A stretch of 64,000 nt of DNA from Acidimicrobiales bacterium. GTDB taxonomy: Bacteria > Actinomycetota > Acidimicrobiia > Acidimicrobiales > Poriferisodalaceae. Under the pieces are notes generated by a model. It worked only from the letters and a program-made list of their open reading frames with translations, was not told where the DNA came from and did not search any database. Within the stretch, counting starts at the first letter, position 1. Every line of letters begins with the position of its first letter. The translations under genes were made by a program, and so were the position numbers. The stretch spans positions 1,302,001-1,366,000 of the forward strand of contig JAWKIQ010000001.1 of NCBI GenBank assembly GCA_041394185.1, given 5' to 3'. Of this stretch, positions 16,701-25,168 are shown piece by piece.

Positions 16701-19542
16701 CTGGCAGCAGAACGCCGACGAACGGCTCGACATAGGGCTGTGCAGCCGAGTCGAGATTCTCGACCCGCACCTTGAACGACAGGTGTTCGCCAGGTGCGGC
16801 CGAACCGGTCTCGTTCCAGACCTGCAGGAACGGGAACGCCTTGACCTCCTCTACCTCGACTCGTTCGCATTCGGCCCGAGTCGACATGTCGGTGGCCGAC
16901 CAGGTCGCGCAGTTCTCGACCGACCGGTCGAGTTCGTGGAAGTGCTTCGTGCCGCCGTTGCACGCGATGGCGTCGACGTCGCCGAACCCGGTTACGGGCA
17001 GCGCCGCTGCCGACAGCGAGCCGTCGCCCAGCGCTATCGCGATCAATTCGACGTCGGATCCGCTTTCGCGCTCTGCGTACAGCAGCCCGTCGTTGCCGAA
17101 GTCGAGGCCTCCGACGTCGGGGTTGCCCGTCAGCACGTGCAGCGCCGTCGTCGCGCCAGTGGTGCGGTCGACGGTGCCCAGCCTGCGGGTGCCAGACGCC
17201 TCGGTCACGTACATCGTGTGCGAGTCGGGGTCGACGGCGATGCTCGATGGCTTGTCGAGCGGCCCAGAGATCGGGCCGATGGTGCTTCCTGCGATGGGAG
17301 CACCTGTTTCGGGGTCGATCCGGTAGATGTAGTGATCACTTGTCTCGACGATGACCCACAGGGCCTCTTCACCCCCGGCGAGCACCTCGAAGGCTGCACC
17401 TTCGACACCCTTGAAGCCTGCGAACTGACCACCGAAGGCCTCGGTTACGACCGTCTCGGCACCCGTCTGTGGGTCGACAACGTACATTGCGTTGCCCGAC
17501 TTGCCGCCGGCCTCGGCCCACACGACGATGTCTTGCTTGAGCGGCCAGAAGGCGGCTGCGCTGGTCTTGTAGTTGCGGGTCAGCGGCACGATGTCGGCCG
17601 CTTGGAGGTTGTCGATGTCGGCCGGTATTGCCGCCAGGCCGAGACCGTTGCGTTCGAACGCGTAACACACGGCTGGAACCTGGCCTCCGGCAGCCGCGCT
17701 GACCACCTCGGTGACGATCGAAGCCGGAGTGGTCACCTCGAAGTCGGTCGGAACGTTGTCGAGGTACTCGACCTTCACCTGATCGACCCCGTACGGCAAA
17801 GCGTAGGACGCATCCGCGGTGCCGGTGACGGTGGCCAGTGTGGTCCATGCACCATCGACCCGAACCGAGAACCGAGCCCTGGGCGCCGATGGCGTCCAAC
17901 GGCCGGTGCGCAGCAGCTTCGCGTCGAGGCCGTCTGGAATCGTGTCGACGACCACGAGCTCTTCGACATCGGCGGTGCCGGTGGCAACGGTGTCGAGATT
18001 CCACTCGATCTCTCCGCCCAGGCTGACGCGGCGGCTGTTGGCGGTCTTGGTCGCCGATACGTCGCTGATGCCGCCGCAGCCCTCGACTGCGGGCTTGGTC
18101 AGCACGTACTCGATTCCGTCACCGGTGCCATCCTCGAAGGCGAAGCCCAAGGCCGTCAGGGTGAGGGGAATCGAGCTGACGGTTCCGGAGATTTCCACCG
18201 AGCCGCCGGCCATGCCCCAGTTCCAGGCCCCTACGTTGCCGGTGCGCAGCGCCGGGTCCAGAAGCGTCCCGGTGGTTCGCCACACCCTGGTGGAGGTGGT
18301 TTCGAAATGCGGACCATTGGCCGCCGTTTCGGTCCAGGTGAGCCCGCCGCCGAGGTTGACGCGCGAACTGTGAGCCCACACCGTGTCGCCCCAACCCGAA
18401 TAGCCGCCAATGCGGGCGAGGTGTATCGACGGTTGCACCACCGGATCGTCGAACTCGAAGGTCAGGGTTGCGTCGTTCGGGAACCAGTGAATGACCTCGA
18501 GAGCGTCGGCATCGCGAACCGTGGAGATCGAGTAGTCGCTGGTGTCCAGCCGGTCCATCACCGCGGTCTGCATCTGGGCCACACCGGTGATGCGGGCGGT
18601 CACAAAGGTCTCGCCGAACGGGGCGCGATAGGTCGTCGAGTTGACCCGGGTCCACTGGCCGGTCTGGGCTGCGGGCACGTCGTTGATCGGCGCACCAGGG
18701 GGGCAGGCAACGGTGAAGGGCTCGTAGCTGGCGCCCCAGATCTTGATGTCGGCCTCACCACCGTTGAAGTAGCGGAAGCCGAAGATGGGTGTGGTCTCGG
18801 TGTCGACCCCGAATGCCTCGATGTCGAACACCGACATCCACATCGGCTGATCGGGGCGGTTACCCGGCGCGTACCCCGTGTTCCAGGTATACCCACCTGC
18901 AGCAACCGATATGCGACTGGAACCGGCGATCAGCTCGCCGTTTTTATCCAGCGCGCCCAGCTCCATGTCCGAGTTGCCCCAACGCTCGGCCACGATCACG
19001 AAGTCGTCGTTGTGGAACGGGGCACCGTACATCGCGTCCCAGTCGCCCGGCCAGGTCACGTTGACGTGATCGGTTATCTGGTAGTCGCGCAGGTCGGCAC
19101 TGACCAGGTTTCTGGCGAGGGCGCTGGCAAACCCCGAAGACGACCGTGCCGTTGTGGTTCCGTTCTCATACACCCAGTAGCCGCTCTGGTTGGCAGGAAC
19201 GTTGATGTCCTCGATGGTTACCGGGCCGAGGTTGATGTCGTCGAGTACCCGCAGTTGTCCGCCGTCGTTGACGGTGATGCTGACTATCTCGACCGGATCG
19301 TCGTCGGCGTCGACCACCGACGTGGCGGGGCTGTTCTGGGCCCGGTAGACCCCGTTGTCGTTCAAGACGATCTGCTGGATCGTCAACGGATCCTGCACAC
19401 CCTGAGACCTGATCTGGCCCGTCTGGGCAGATGATGGCGCGACAGCAAAGCCGCTGGCCAGCACACAGCCGACCACCAGCGCCCACAGCTTGTGGGTGAT
19501 GGGAGAAGTCTGTTTGGTTGTCGTTTTGCTAGACATCGTCAT
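13783..19542 (-). CDS. Giant secreted SdrD-type adhesin A
   Basis: The product is about 1919 residues with a Sec signal (HKLWALVVGCVLASGFAVAP). Visible parts: an N-terminal beta-rich region; from about residue 500 a segment homologous to adhesin B (27080..30325) starting SRRVSLGGEIEWNLDT; NHL/propeller-like repeats around 630-850; DUF11-like domains around 900-1010; and two copies of a 130-residue module containing VNGVRQ-x(3)-SGSG (about 1130-1260 and 1425-1560). These copies flank a discoidin/F5-8C-like domain (about 1270-1415). An SdrD B-like domain follows (GIGDWIWLDANRDGIQDP, about 1765-1870), then the tail DRREV-x5-CP. No LPXTG motif or C-terminal anchor is seen. AGGACTCGA-ATG gives a good ribosome site for 19542. 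Confidence 0.85.
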   Translation of the reverse strand: MTMSSKTTTKQTSPITHKLWALVVGCVLASGFAVAPSSAQTGQIRSQGVQDPLTIQQIVLNDNGVYRAQNSPATSVVDADDDPVEIVSITVNDGGQLRVLDDINLGPVTIEDINVPANQSGYWVYENGTTTARSSSGFASALARNLVSADLRDYQITDHVNVTWPGDWDAMYGAPFHNDDFVIVAERWGNSDMELGALDKNGELIAGSSRISVAAGGYTWNTGYAPGNRPDQPMWMSVFDIEAFGVDTETTPIFGFRYFNGGEADIKIWGASYEPFTVACPPGAPINDVPAAQTGQWTRVNSTTYRAPFGETFVTARITGVAQMQTAVMDRLDTSDYSISTVRDADALEVIHWFPNDATLTFEFDDPVVQPSIHLARIGGYSGWGDTVWAHSSRVNLGGGLTWTETAANGPHFETTSTRVWRTTGTLLDPALRTGNVGAWNWGMAGGSVEISGTVSSIPLTLTALGFAFEDGTGDGIEYVLTKPAVEGCGGISDVSATKTANSRRVSLGGEIEWNLDTVATGTADVEELVVVDTIPDGLDAKLLRTGRWTPSAPRARFSVRVDGAWTTLATVTGTADASYALPYGVDQVKVEYLDNVPTDFEVTTPASIVTEVVSAAAGGQVPAVCYAFERNGLGLAAIPADIDNLQAADIVPLTRNYKTSAAAFWPLKQDIVVWAEAGGKSGNAMYVVDPQTGAETVVTEAFGGQFAGFKGVEGAAFEVLAGGEEALWVIVETSDHYIYRIDPETGAPIAGSTIGPISGPLDKPSSIAVDPDSHTMYVTEASGTRRLGTVDRTTGATTALHVLTGNPDVGGLDFGNDGLLYAERESGSDVELIAIALGDGSLSAAALPVTGFGDVDAIACNGGTKHFHELDRSVENCATWSATDMSTRAECERVEVEEVKAFPFLQVWNETGSAAPGEHLSFKVRVENLDSAAQPYVEPFVGVLLPAGLEYVGWAPISMATAPFITVIEDHNSTGRTLVRFDFDGTSFAPGDLFDLRLITNVADGAQAATKPIEFATATNDTAYPIECVGDTAADVTDIDTDGILAEALCVASAQFEIDSLFSIEATAMSRGTDGLEFVDYDGATSPDGDFANLEDVSTALNTSLLTLPDLDTGKRADGSSIALGEDDPEWTVSNNRNSNQSPAEAVGQCATGFPAAPAVPLWDRDCDSRDSRWFQRSFVLSATSEPGELVLEANAWLNGEFTFYVNGVRQNQSGSGFDNQLVLTGPFQAGVNLVEVEADGNSNDHSLAIDFTWARVSDIVTSGSRRVDLNESASHTQSSTYTPSLGGAASNAGDGNSNGNYWNGSVTHTGSTSNQWWQADLHTVAAIDEITIWNRTDCCASRIANAALFLSEVPFTSSTISGMRSQSGVVELPIDSAALVSGSTTVSANGTLARYVRVALNGQYLHMAEVDIYGHIVEVPDVLAVDDDWTVSDTLNGPRRPAVHAPFSATCFTPWNEMPGNAEPIWADDCRNVGTTFLHRDIEITADDDPSTLIGMLSYVVDNQVTEVFVNGVRQGVSGSGWSVMNTAELEGPFITGTNTITIQATNLDGSGAVAAALDWRRPAVGCPDDEGFTSRPCIAQVESHEEATLRFDLDNVGNTGGGGAVIYGNLPFFGDTTLISGEARNSDFAPTLTDAVQIISQPASASVTVQYSTSTNPCRPEVGGQAPGTSWPTGCDMDWGDAPADLSEVKAVRIVVDTPTGSSWVGGESLRIEMDVRAAQGSFNRDEYAWMSWAYQLELANGTKLTPVEGLPAGLVIPQSDNGIGDWIWLDANRDGIQDPTEEGVNGIEIELYDVDRNLVAWTTSQNLDNDSAKPGYYWFGDLEPGQYFIKLVKVPISWNTMSPDIGDDSVDSDIDPLTNESTLITVDQNGLIRTVDVGFFIPQGPIVCEDSTDAFDPTDTNVDRREVPDASECPN

Positions 19543-19634
19543 TCGAGTCCTGTTGCAGGGGTTCGCTCCGAGGGTCGGCCCCGCGAGCCCTGCCGCTTGA
19601 GCCAATTCGTCATTGCAAGTTCGTTGCGAAGCCG

Positions 19635-20603
19635 TCACCAGATCGCCGCATTGGCGAACGGGGCGTCCACGGGACCCCACGCTCCCCCGACCGTCCACCA
19701 CAGCTCACCGGTTGTCGAGGTGACCAACGCTGCCGACCCGTCGGGTGACCAGTCGACATCGGCCACCTCGGCGGGGAGGTCCAGCACCGACGCCGATCGA
19801 CCCGACGCATCCAGAACGATCAGGCCCGACGCGGGGCCTCCAGTGCCGACGCTCAGGGTCTGTGCGTCCCGCCAGGCCACCGCCGTGACGTCGCCTGACA
19901 CTTGAACCGAAGTCGACTCGCCGATCGAGGTGTGCGTCACATCGAACACCAGGATCTGCCCAGGGATGGCGACAGCGACGGCCGAACCGTCGGAGCGAAA
20001 GTCGGTGTCGATGATGTCGTCCGCGACCTCGACCGAAGCCACCTCTACGCCATCGCCCGAAGCCAACACCAGCGATGAGCCGCGCACAAAGGCCACCAAG
20101 CTGGCATCGGCGTCTGTGGACGGCATTTGCCCCGGCCCCAGCGAAGTCTTCGATCCGTCCGATCCGATGCGGACTATTCGCGTCGAACCCGACGAAGTCA
20201 GCTCGGCGAAGACCGTGCGCGCACCACCGCTGTCGAAGCGGCCGAATGTTTCGGAGTCGGCGGGATCTGCCCCCGGCTGCAGGGGTTCGACACGTGCCAA
20301 CGTCGTCTCGTCGTCGCCTCGGATCTGGCGGATGGATCCGCCGTCGGAGAGCAGTAGAACGTCGGGAAACAGCAGCTCTACGCTGCTTGTGCCTGCCTCG
20401 ACATCATCGGCGCGGGGCAGACTGGCGGGCGCTGAGTCGTCGGGCGCTGTGCTTGTGGGCGCGGACGACCCCGTTTCGCCAGGACTGGACGTTGGTGGCG
20501 ACGCTTCGTTCGAACTGCCCCCGGTGCAGGCACCGCCCACCAATGCCGCCGACACCAGGAGCCCGAACGCCGTGAAGCGTTTGGATTTCCCGAGCTGTTT
20601 CAT
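19635..20603 (-). CDS. Beta-propeller lipoprotein A
   Basis: The product is about 322 residues. A lipoprotein signal (LVSAALVGGACTGG) precedes a Ser/Thr/Pro linker and a repeated-strand domain with WD/TolB-like phrases (SDGSKTSLGPGQ, DFRSDGSAVAVAIPG, DVDWSPDGSAALVTS) and a C-terminus ending in AAIW. It is paralogous to the frameshifted lipoprotein next to adhesin B: both have WSPDG motifs and end 'WW-x(n)-W'. It lies 92 bp upstream of adhesin A on the same strand, so a joint surface function is likely. An AGAGG site precedes the ATG. Confidence 0.8.
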   Translation of the reverse strand: MKQLGKSKRFTAFGLLVSAALVGGACTGGSSNEASPPTSSPGETGSSAPTSTAPDDSAPASLPRADDVEAGTSSVELLFPDVLLLSDGGSIRQIRGDDETTLARVEPLQPGADPADSETFGRFDSGGARTVFAELTSSGSTRIVRIGSDGSKTSLGPGQMPSTDADASLVAFVRGSSLVLASGDGVEVASVEVADDIIDTDFRSDGSAVAVAIPGQILVFDVTHTSIGESTSVQVSGDVTAVAWRDAQTLSVGTGGPASGLIVLDASGRSASVLDLPAEVADVDWSPDGSAALVTSTTGELWWTVGGAWGPVDAPFANAAIW

Positions 20604-20712
20604 TGCAATGCCTCTCGTGTCGCCCGCAGGGCGGACTCACGAGTATCCAGTCGGCATCAGCAACCCATCAGATAACGCTTTCTGAATCGGGCGGCTCTGG
20701 GTTGGCTGTTTC

Positions 20713-21594
20713 TCAGTCGAGAGCCGAGGCTATCCCCGAGGCCAAGTCGGGCTCGCCGAACACGAATCCGTCGCCTAGCAAGACACTGGGCGAGGCGGCA
20801 CACGACTGAAAGATCAGCTCCTCGGCCATCTGGCCCATCAGCAGCTCGAGCGCGAACCGCGGAGTGGGCACGAACGACGGCCGGCCGAGCTGGCTGGCGA
20901 GTTCTTTGGCGATCTCGTACTGCGAGGCTGCGTTGGGAGAGGTCAGGTTCACAGGACCCTCGAGCTCGGAATGGATCAGGTGAACGATGGCCCGAGCCTC
21001 GTCGCGAAGGCTGATCCAGCTCCACATCTGGCGACCAGATCCCAGCTTTCCGCCGACGAACAACTTGGTGGCCAGGATCAGGGGCTTCATGGCCCCGCCA
21101 CCGGGATCGAGCACGATTCCGGTGCGGGGGTGCACAACCCTGATGCCGGCGGCGCGTGCTGGGTCGGCGGCAGCTTCCCAGTCGACACACAGCTGGGCCA
21201 AGAACCCGTCGCCCACCGGTGCAGACTCGTCGACCACGCGGTCGCCACAATCGCCATAGAAACCCACTGCGGAGCCGCTCACGAACACCTTTGGGGGGCT
21301 GTCGAGACCGGCGATAGTGGTGGCCAGCAGGTCGGTCGACACGGTTCGGCTCTCGCGAATACGACGCTTCTTCGAGTCTGTCCAACGGCCGGCGATGGTC
21401 TCGCCGGCCAGGTGCACGACGGCGTCTGCGCCCTCGAGGGCCGCTGCGTCGATCTGGCGTGCGTCCAGATCCCACTGAACCAGGCCCTCACCGGAGCGCC
21501 GCGATACGCCGAGAACCTCGTGGCCTTCGGCCTCCAGCAAGTCCTTGACGGCAGAGCCGATGAGTCCGGTGATTCCAGTGATTACGACCTTCAC
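20713..21594 (-). CDS. TIGR01777-family NAD-dependent epimerase (YfcH-like)
   Basis: The product is about 293 residues. An extended-SDR nucleotide-binding motif (KVVITGITGLIGSAV) opens the protein, followed by VVHLAGETIAGRWTDSKKRR, FVSGSAVGFYGDCG and the C-terminal block VNLTSPNAASQYEIAKEL with PRFALELLMGQMAEEL. These are hallmarks of the YfcH/SDR39U1 group, related to sugar-nucleotide epimerases and FtsH-interacting division-inhibitor homologues; the substrate is unknown. I use the GTG at 21594 because it places the Rossmann motif at the N-terminus; the frame is open to 21609. Confidence 0.88.
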   Translation of the reverse strand: MKVVITGITGLIGSAVKDLLEAEGHEVLGVSRRSGEGLVQWDLDARQIDAAALEGADAVVHLAGETIAGRWTDSKKRRIRESRTVSTDLLATTIAGLDSPPKVFVSGSAVGFYGDCGDRVVDESAPVGDGFLAQLCVDWEAAADPARAAGIRVVHPRTGIVLDPGGGAMKPLILATKLFVGGKLGSGRQMWSWISLRDEARAIVHLIHSELEGPVNLTSPNAASQYEIAKELASQLGRPSFVPTPRFALELLMGQMAEELIFQSCAASPSVLLGDGFVFGEPDLASGIASALD

Positions 21595-21639
21595 AGTCCG
21601 GTCCAACACCGACCGAGCGCCGTCTATTTCATGGTCGGA

Positions 21640-23766
21640 TCACGTCGCATCGATGGCGGTGATCGGATCGGCCAGGTTGAGGTCTGCGATCGAGCCCTGG
21701 AACTGGCGGTCCGAGAAGTTGAACACACCACCATCGGAGGCGACCAGCAGATAGCCGGTGCCGTAGGGCACCATGCCGTTGATCGGCTGGTCGAGGCTGC
21801 CCCCGGCGGGAAGCACCTGAGGTATCGATCCCCGGAAACCGGCGCCGAAGGCGAACACACCACCGTCGCTTGCCACCAGCCAATAGCCCGTTCCGTCGGG
21901 GTCTGGCGTTATGCCCACAACTGGACCGTCGAGTGTGACCCCCGGCAACACCTGCGGAACCGAGCCGGCGAACTTGGCGTCGCCGAATGCGAAGATGCCA
22001 CCGTCGGAGCCGACCAGGTAGTAGCCGAGCCCGGTCGGGGTTGCCGCGGCATCGATGATGTCGCCGGCCAGATTCAAGCCGGTGGCGTCGCCGTGATAGC
22101 CCGCCGTGCCGAATCCGACAACGCGTCCCAGGCTGGTGACGATCCAGTACCCCGAGCCGTTCGGCGACACCGCAATGGTGGTTGCGCGCTCGCCTGCGCC
22201 CAGCGCGCCCTCTAGATCGCCGAGGTCGGAGGCGGCCCCGAATGCGAACACCCGGCCCTGCTGATCGAGGATCCAGTAACCGTTTCCAGACGGATGCAAC
22301 GCCAGGGCAAGGGCGCTGGTGGTGTTGGCGTTGCCCAGGTTCTGGATCTCGCCAAACGGATACACCACCCCGGTCGAGGTCACCACGGCATACCCCTCCA
22401 GCGACGGCGCAACCGTCGTAGTGGTGGTACTCGTCGTGGTGGTGGTTGTGGTGCTGGTCGTCGTGGTTGTGGTGCTGGTGGTCGTGGTTGTGGTGGTCGG
22501 CAGCGGCACGCCACCACCCAAACTGACCGATATCGGACTGGTTGCTGCTTCGACCAGCGGTGAAATGCCCGCATAGGCGGCTTGGTCGACCATTCCCACG
22601 GCAAACGTCCGCAAGCCGGTCATGGTCTGGGTCAGGCCATTTCGCCCCAAGCCCAGCACGGTCATGGCGTCCTCGTGGTCACGGTACGAATCTGCCGCCG
22701 AGTCGTCGTCGAGGTTGGCAATCCAGATGGCCCGACCATCGGCACTGTCGGCCACCGCAACCCACTCGGGAGCAGCTACGTCACCGGTGAAGGTGGCGAG
22801 TGCACCGTTGGTGGCTCCGTTGCTGCGAATGACCGTGTCGGAGGCTTCGAGGGTGCCGCCCGGAGTGCCCTCGTACAAGAACCAGTAGTCGGCCCCCGCC
22901 GGTGTCTTCAGCAACTCCATGGTTGCGTGGCGCTTGAAGATGCTCCAGCGAACCTTCCACTTGCCGTCGAGGCTCGTAGAAGTGAACACGGCACGCAGGG
23001 GGCCCTGGGATTGGACGCTGGTGACGGCTACGTCGTGACCCGGATGGAACTGTGTGTCGGGATACTCGAGGTTGGGCAGGCCGCGGAACATTCCGGCCGA
23101 GCCCGTCGCCGTCGACCAGTTGATCCAATCGTCTCCGCCGGCCACGATCGACGAGAAGCCACCGCCGGCGGTGTCGTACCACCACTGGGCCGTCGAGTTG
23201 GTGATGCGGTACGCGGCTCGTCCCTGGTCTGTGGTGTTCGTCACCATCGACACCCGGCCCAGCCCGCTGTGATCGACAGGCGTGTACGAGCCAGACGACG
23301 CTGTGGTGCGGAAATAGACCTGATAGTGCCGTTGGGTGCTGGTGGTGCTGGTCAGCAGCAGAACCATCTGGCCAGACGCATTGTTGGTGGCGTTGTAGCC
23401 GTCGCCGCGATCGAACTGAAAGGCCACATTCGAGCCTCCCGCGACTACCGCACCGGCGCCATCGACCTCGTACACGCGAATCGAGTCGCTGTCGAAGGTG
23501 GTTCCTGGCGACCCGGCGGCCGACAACGCTGAGGTGAAATCGACGTCGAATACGACCTCGTGGTCCGATCGGGCCACACCGTCGGGGTCTACGGTGACGT
23601 CGAAGCGAAATGGGCGGTCAGGGTCGTGCCATGGGTCTGCGGCCTGGGCCGGCACTATCAACACGGCACCGAGGGTCAACGCAATGAGCACCACGGCGAC
23701 CACGGTCATGTGGCGCCGCTCGACGGCCGTCCGCCGGTCGAGGTGTGTGGTGAGTGGGTCTGTCAT
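21640..23766 (-). CDS. Secreted protein with poly-Thr stalk and C-terminal propeller repeats
   Basis: The product is about 708 residues. A signal peptide (VVAVVLIALTLGAVLIVPAQA) leads into a roughly 380-residue beta-rich domain (e.g. YQVYFRTTASSGSY, GKWKVRWSIFKRHATMELLK) that resembles polysaccharide-binding lectin-like folds. A Thr/Ser linker (about residues 419-455) follows, then about six repeats of the form GYW-x4-DGG-x-FAFG (residues about 460-708). The C-terminal block is homologous to that of the 1604-aa protein at 51516..56330. A GGAG site precedes the ATG. The ligand is unknown; the stalk and propeller suggest cell-surface display. Confidence 0.82.
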   Translation of the reverse strand: MTDPLTTHLDRRTAVERRHMTVVAVVLIALTLGAVLIVPAQAADPWHDPDRPFRFDVTVDPDGVARSDHEVVFDVDFTSALSAAGSPGTTFDSDSIRVYEVDGAGAVVAGGSNVAFQFDRGDGYNATNNASGQMVLLLTSTTSTQRHYQVYFRTTASSGSYTPVDHSGLGRVSMVTNTTDQGRAAYRITNSTAQWWYDTAGGGFSSIVAGGDDWINWSTATGSAGMFRGLPNLEYPDTQFHPGHDVAVTSVQSQGPLRAVFTSTSLDGKWKVRWSIFKRHATMELLKTPAGADYWFLYEGTPGGTLEASDTVIRSNGATNGALATFTGDVAAPEWVAVADSADGRAIWIANLDDDSAADSYRDHEDAMTVLGLGRNGLTQTMTGLRTFAVGMVDQAAYAGISPLVEAATSPISVSLGGGVPLPTTTTTTTSTTTTTTSTTTTTTTSTTTTTVAPSLEGYAVVTSTGVVYPFGEIQNLGNANTTSALALALHPSGNGYWILDQQGRVFAFGAASDLGDLEGALGAGERATTIAVSPNGSGYWIVTSLGRVVGFGTAGYHGDATGLNLAGDIIDAAATPTGLGYYLVGSDGGIFAFGDAKFAGSVPQVLPGVTLDGPVVGITPDPDGTGYWLVASDGGVFAFGAGFRGSIPQVLPAGGSLDQPINGMVPYGTGYLLVASDGGVFNFSDRQFQGSIADLNLADPITAIDAT
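22411..22510 (-). repeat. Low-complexity tract encoding a Thr/Ser stalk
   Basis: A run of Thr codons broken by single Ser codons encodes about 35 residues. It separates the N-terminal domain from the propeller of the 708-aa secreted protein. Such tracts are typically O-glycosylated spacers in actinobacterial surface proteins. Confidence 0.7.
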
Positions 23767-23878
23767 CGTTACGCTCCGCGTGAAGAACGCTCGGCCGGGT
23801 TGGCCGATTTCACCACCGCTAGTGATATTTGGGGCCGTGCTCGTGAGCCCGACGGCCGGGCCTTCAGATGACTATCGG

Positions 23879-24673
23879 CTAACGGCCCGAGAAATTACCC
23901 AATCTACGCTCGGCGACCGACGAAGCGCCCTCGGCAGCGTCTTCGGTTGCCGACAGGCGGGCCTGTTCGGCGGCCTCGTGCTGGGTGATGGCAGCCACCC
24001 GGTCGGCCAGATCGCCCCGCAGGGTGGCCCTTATCGAGCGAATGGCCAGCGGTGCGTTCACGGCGATTTCCGAGGCGAACTCGAGTGCCCGATCACGCAC
24101 AGCGGCCTGATCGACGAGCTCGTCGGCCAGGCCCATGTCGACGGCCTCGTCACCCTTGTAACGCTTGGCGGTTAGCAACACCTTCGACGCCATGCGATGT
24201 CCGAGCAACTCGGGCAGCGTCACACTGAGGCCAAAGCCCTGGTGAATGCCCAGCGCAGCGAAATTGGCACAGAACCGGGCCTCGGGGCACGTGATGCGGA
24301 AGTCCGCCGCGACGGCCAGGCCGAGGCCCCCGCCGATGGCCGGCCCGTGTACCGCGGCCACGATGGGAATGCCGACCCGAAAGATGCGTACGCCCTCCTG
24401 ATACAGGCGCAATGTCGCCGAGCCGCCGATGTGCTCGCGCTCGCCCTCAGGACTGTCGGGAGCTACTCCCCCGCCAGCGAAGTCGGCTCCTGCGCAGAAT
24501 GATCGGCCCTCGGCGGCCAGCACTATGGCGCGCACGTCGCCCGAGCGGTCGAACTGCTCGCATGCATCGGCAATGTCTGCGATCTGCTGGTAGTTCAAGA
24601 AGTTGTGGGGAGGGCGGTTCATCACCACCAGCCCGACATGATCGTGGCGGCTGATCAGGAGGCTGTCTGACAT
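23879..24673 (-). CDS. Enoyl-CoA hydratase/isomerase (crotonase) family protein
   Basis: The product is 264 residues, the standard crotonase length. Core motifs: VMNRPPHNFLNYQQI, LAAEGRSFCAGADFAGGG (first oxyanion segment), VHGPAIGGGLGLAVAADFRI (second) and LGIHQGFGLSVTLPELLG. It would act on acyl-CoA thioesters. The -10 box TAGCGT lies within the last codons of the upstream metallopeptidase-like gene, 8 nt from this ATG, so the gene seems to have its own promoter although the gap is only 6 bp. Confidence 0.88.
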   Translation of the reverse strand: MSDSLLISRHDHVGLVVMNRPPHNFLNYQQIADIADACEQFDRSGDVRAIVLAAEGRSFCAGADFAGGGVAPDSPEGEREHIGGSATLRLYQEGVRIFRVGIPIVAAVHGPAIGGGLGLAVAADFRITCPEARFCANFAALGIHQGFGLSVTLPELLGHRMASKVLLTAKRYKGDEAVDMGLADELVDQAAVRDRALEFASEIAVNAPLAIRSIRATLRGDLADRVAAITQHEAAEQARLSATEDAAEGASSVAERRLGNFSGR

Positions 24674-24679
24674 GGCTGG

Positions 24680-25168
24680 TCACGCTAGCGCCTCCGCGCG
24701 CCTGGCCTCTAGCTCGAAGGGATGATGGTGGTAGCTGAGGCAGCGGCACCACTCGACCCCATAGCGCCTGGCCATTCCCACGCGACCGTAGCGCCGCGCC
24801 TGCCTGACGTGTGTCAGCTCGTGCACCAGCAGGCGTGCGTCACGTCGATCGGCGGCGTCCAGGCGCCGCGCGACGAACACCGTGCTGCCGAAGGTCACAC
24901 CCACATGGCGCGTCGGTACGCGGGCATCCTCGACCAGGCGAATCGAGGCAGGGTCGAGGTCGCCGCAAGCGCACTCGACCCGCTCGGTCAGAGCGGAGCT
25001 GAGACCCTTGCGACTGGCCAGCAAGCGGTCGATGTTCATCGCCCTGACCGCCACCTCGTATCCGAAATACACGGGCACAGACAGGAGCTGACCGGCGCCG
25101 ACCCTGACGCGGGCCAGCACACCGCGGCCCGGCTTCTGCTTCCGTGACGCGCTCTGCAGATCAGCCAT
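24680..25168 (-). CDS. Putative HExxH zinc peptidase-like protein (DUF4157-like)
   Basis: The product is about 162 residues. The central phrase ARLLVHELTHVRQARRYG holds an HExxH zinc motif followed by H-V-R-Q, as in DUF4157/eCIS-core-type and related small metallopeptidases. It ends in a conserved-looking FELEARRAEALA. An N-terminal amphipathic stretch (LLSVPVYFGYEVAV) may contact membrane. A missing or distant third zinc ligand makes catalytic activity uncertain. The ATG overlaps the stop of the upstream oxidoreductase gene by 8 bp. Confidence 0.65.
   Translation of the reverse strand: MADLQSASRKQKPGRGVLARVRVGAGQLLSVPVYFGYEVAVRAMNIDRLLASRKGLSSALTERVECACGDLDPASIRLVEDARVPTRHVGVTFGSTVFVARRLDAADRRDARLLVHELTHVRQARRYGRVGMARRYGVEWCRCLSYHHHPFELEARRAEALA
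24682..24687 (-). promoter_or_regulatory. TAGCGT -10 box of the crotonase gene, inside the upstream gene
   Basis: TAGCGT on the minus strand ends 8 nt before ATG 24673 and overlaps the Leu-Ala-stop codons of the upstream gene. Confidence 0.4.

Noticed and set aside
16627..19434. A 935-codon open frame on the plus strand opposite adhesin A
   Set aside because: It is a mirror of the high-GC minus-strand gene, has no recognisable domain or signal, and adhesin A has a signal peptide, ribosome site and paralogue.
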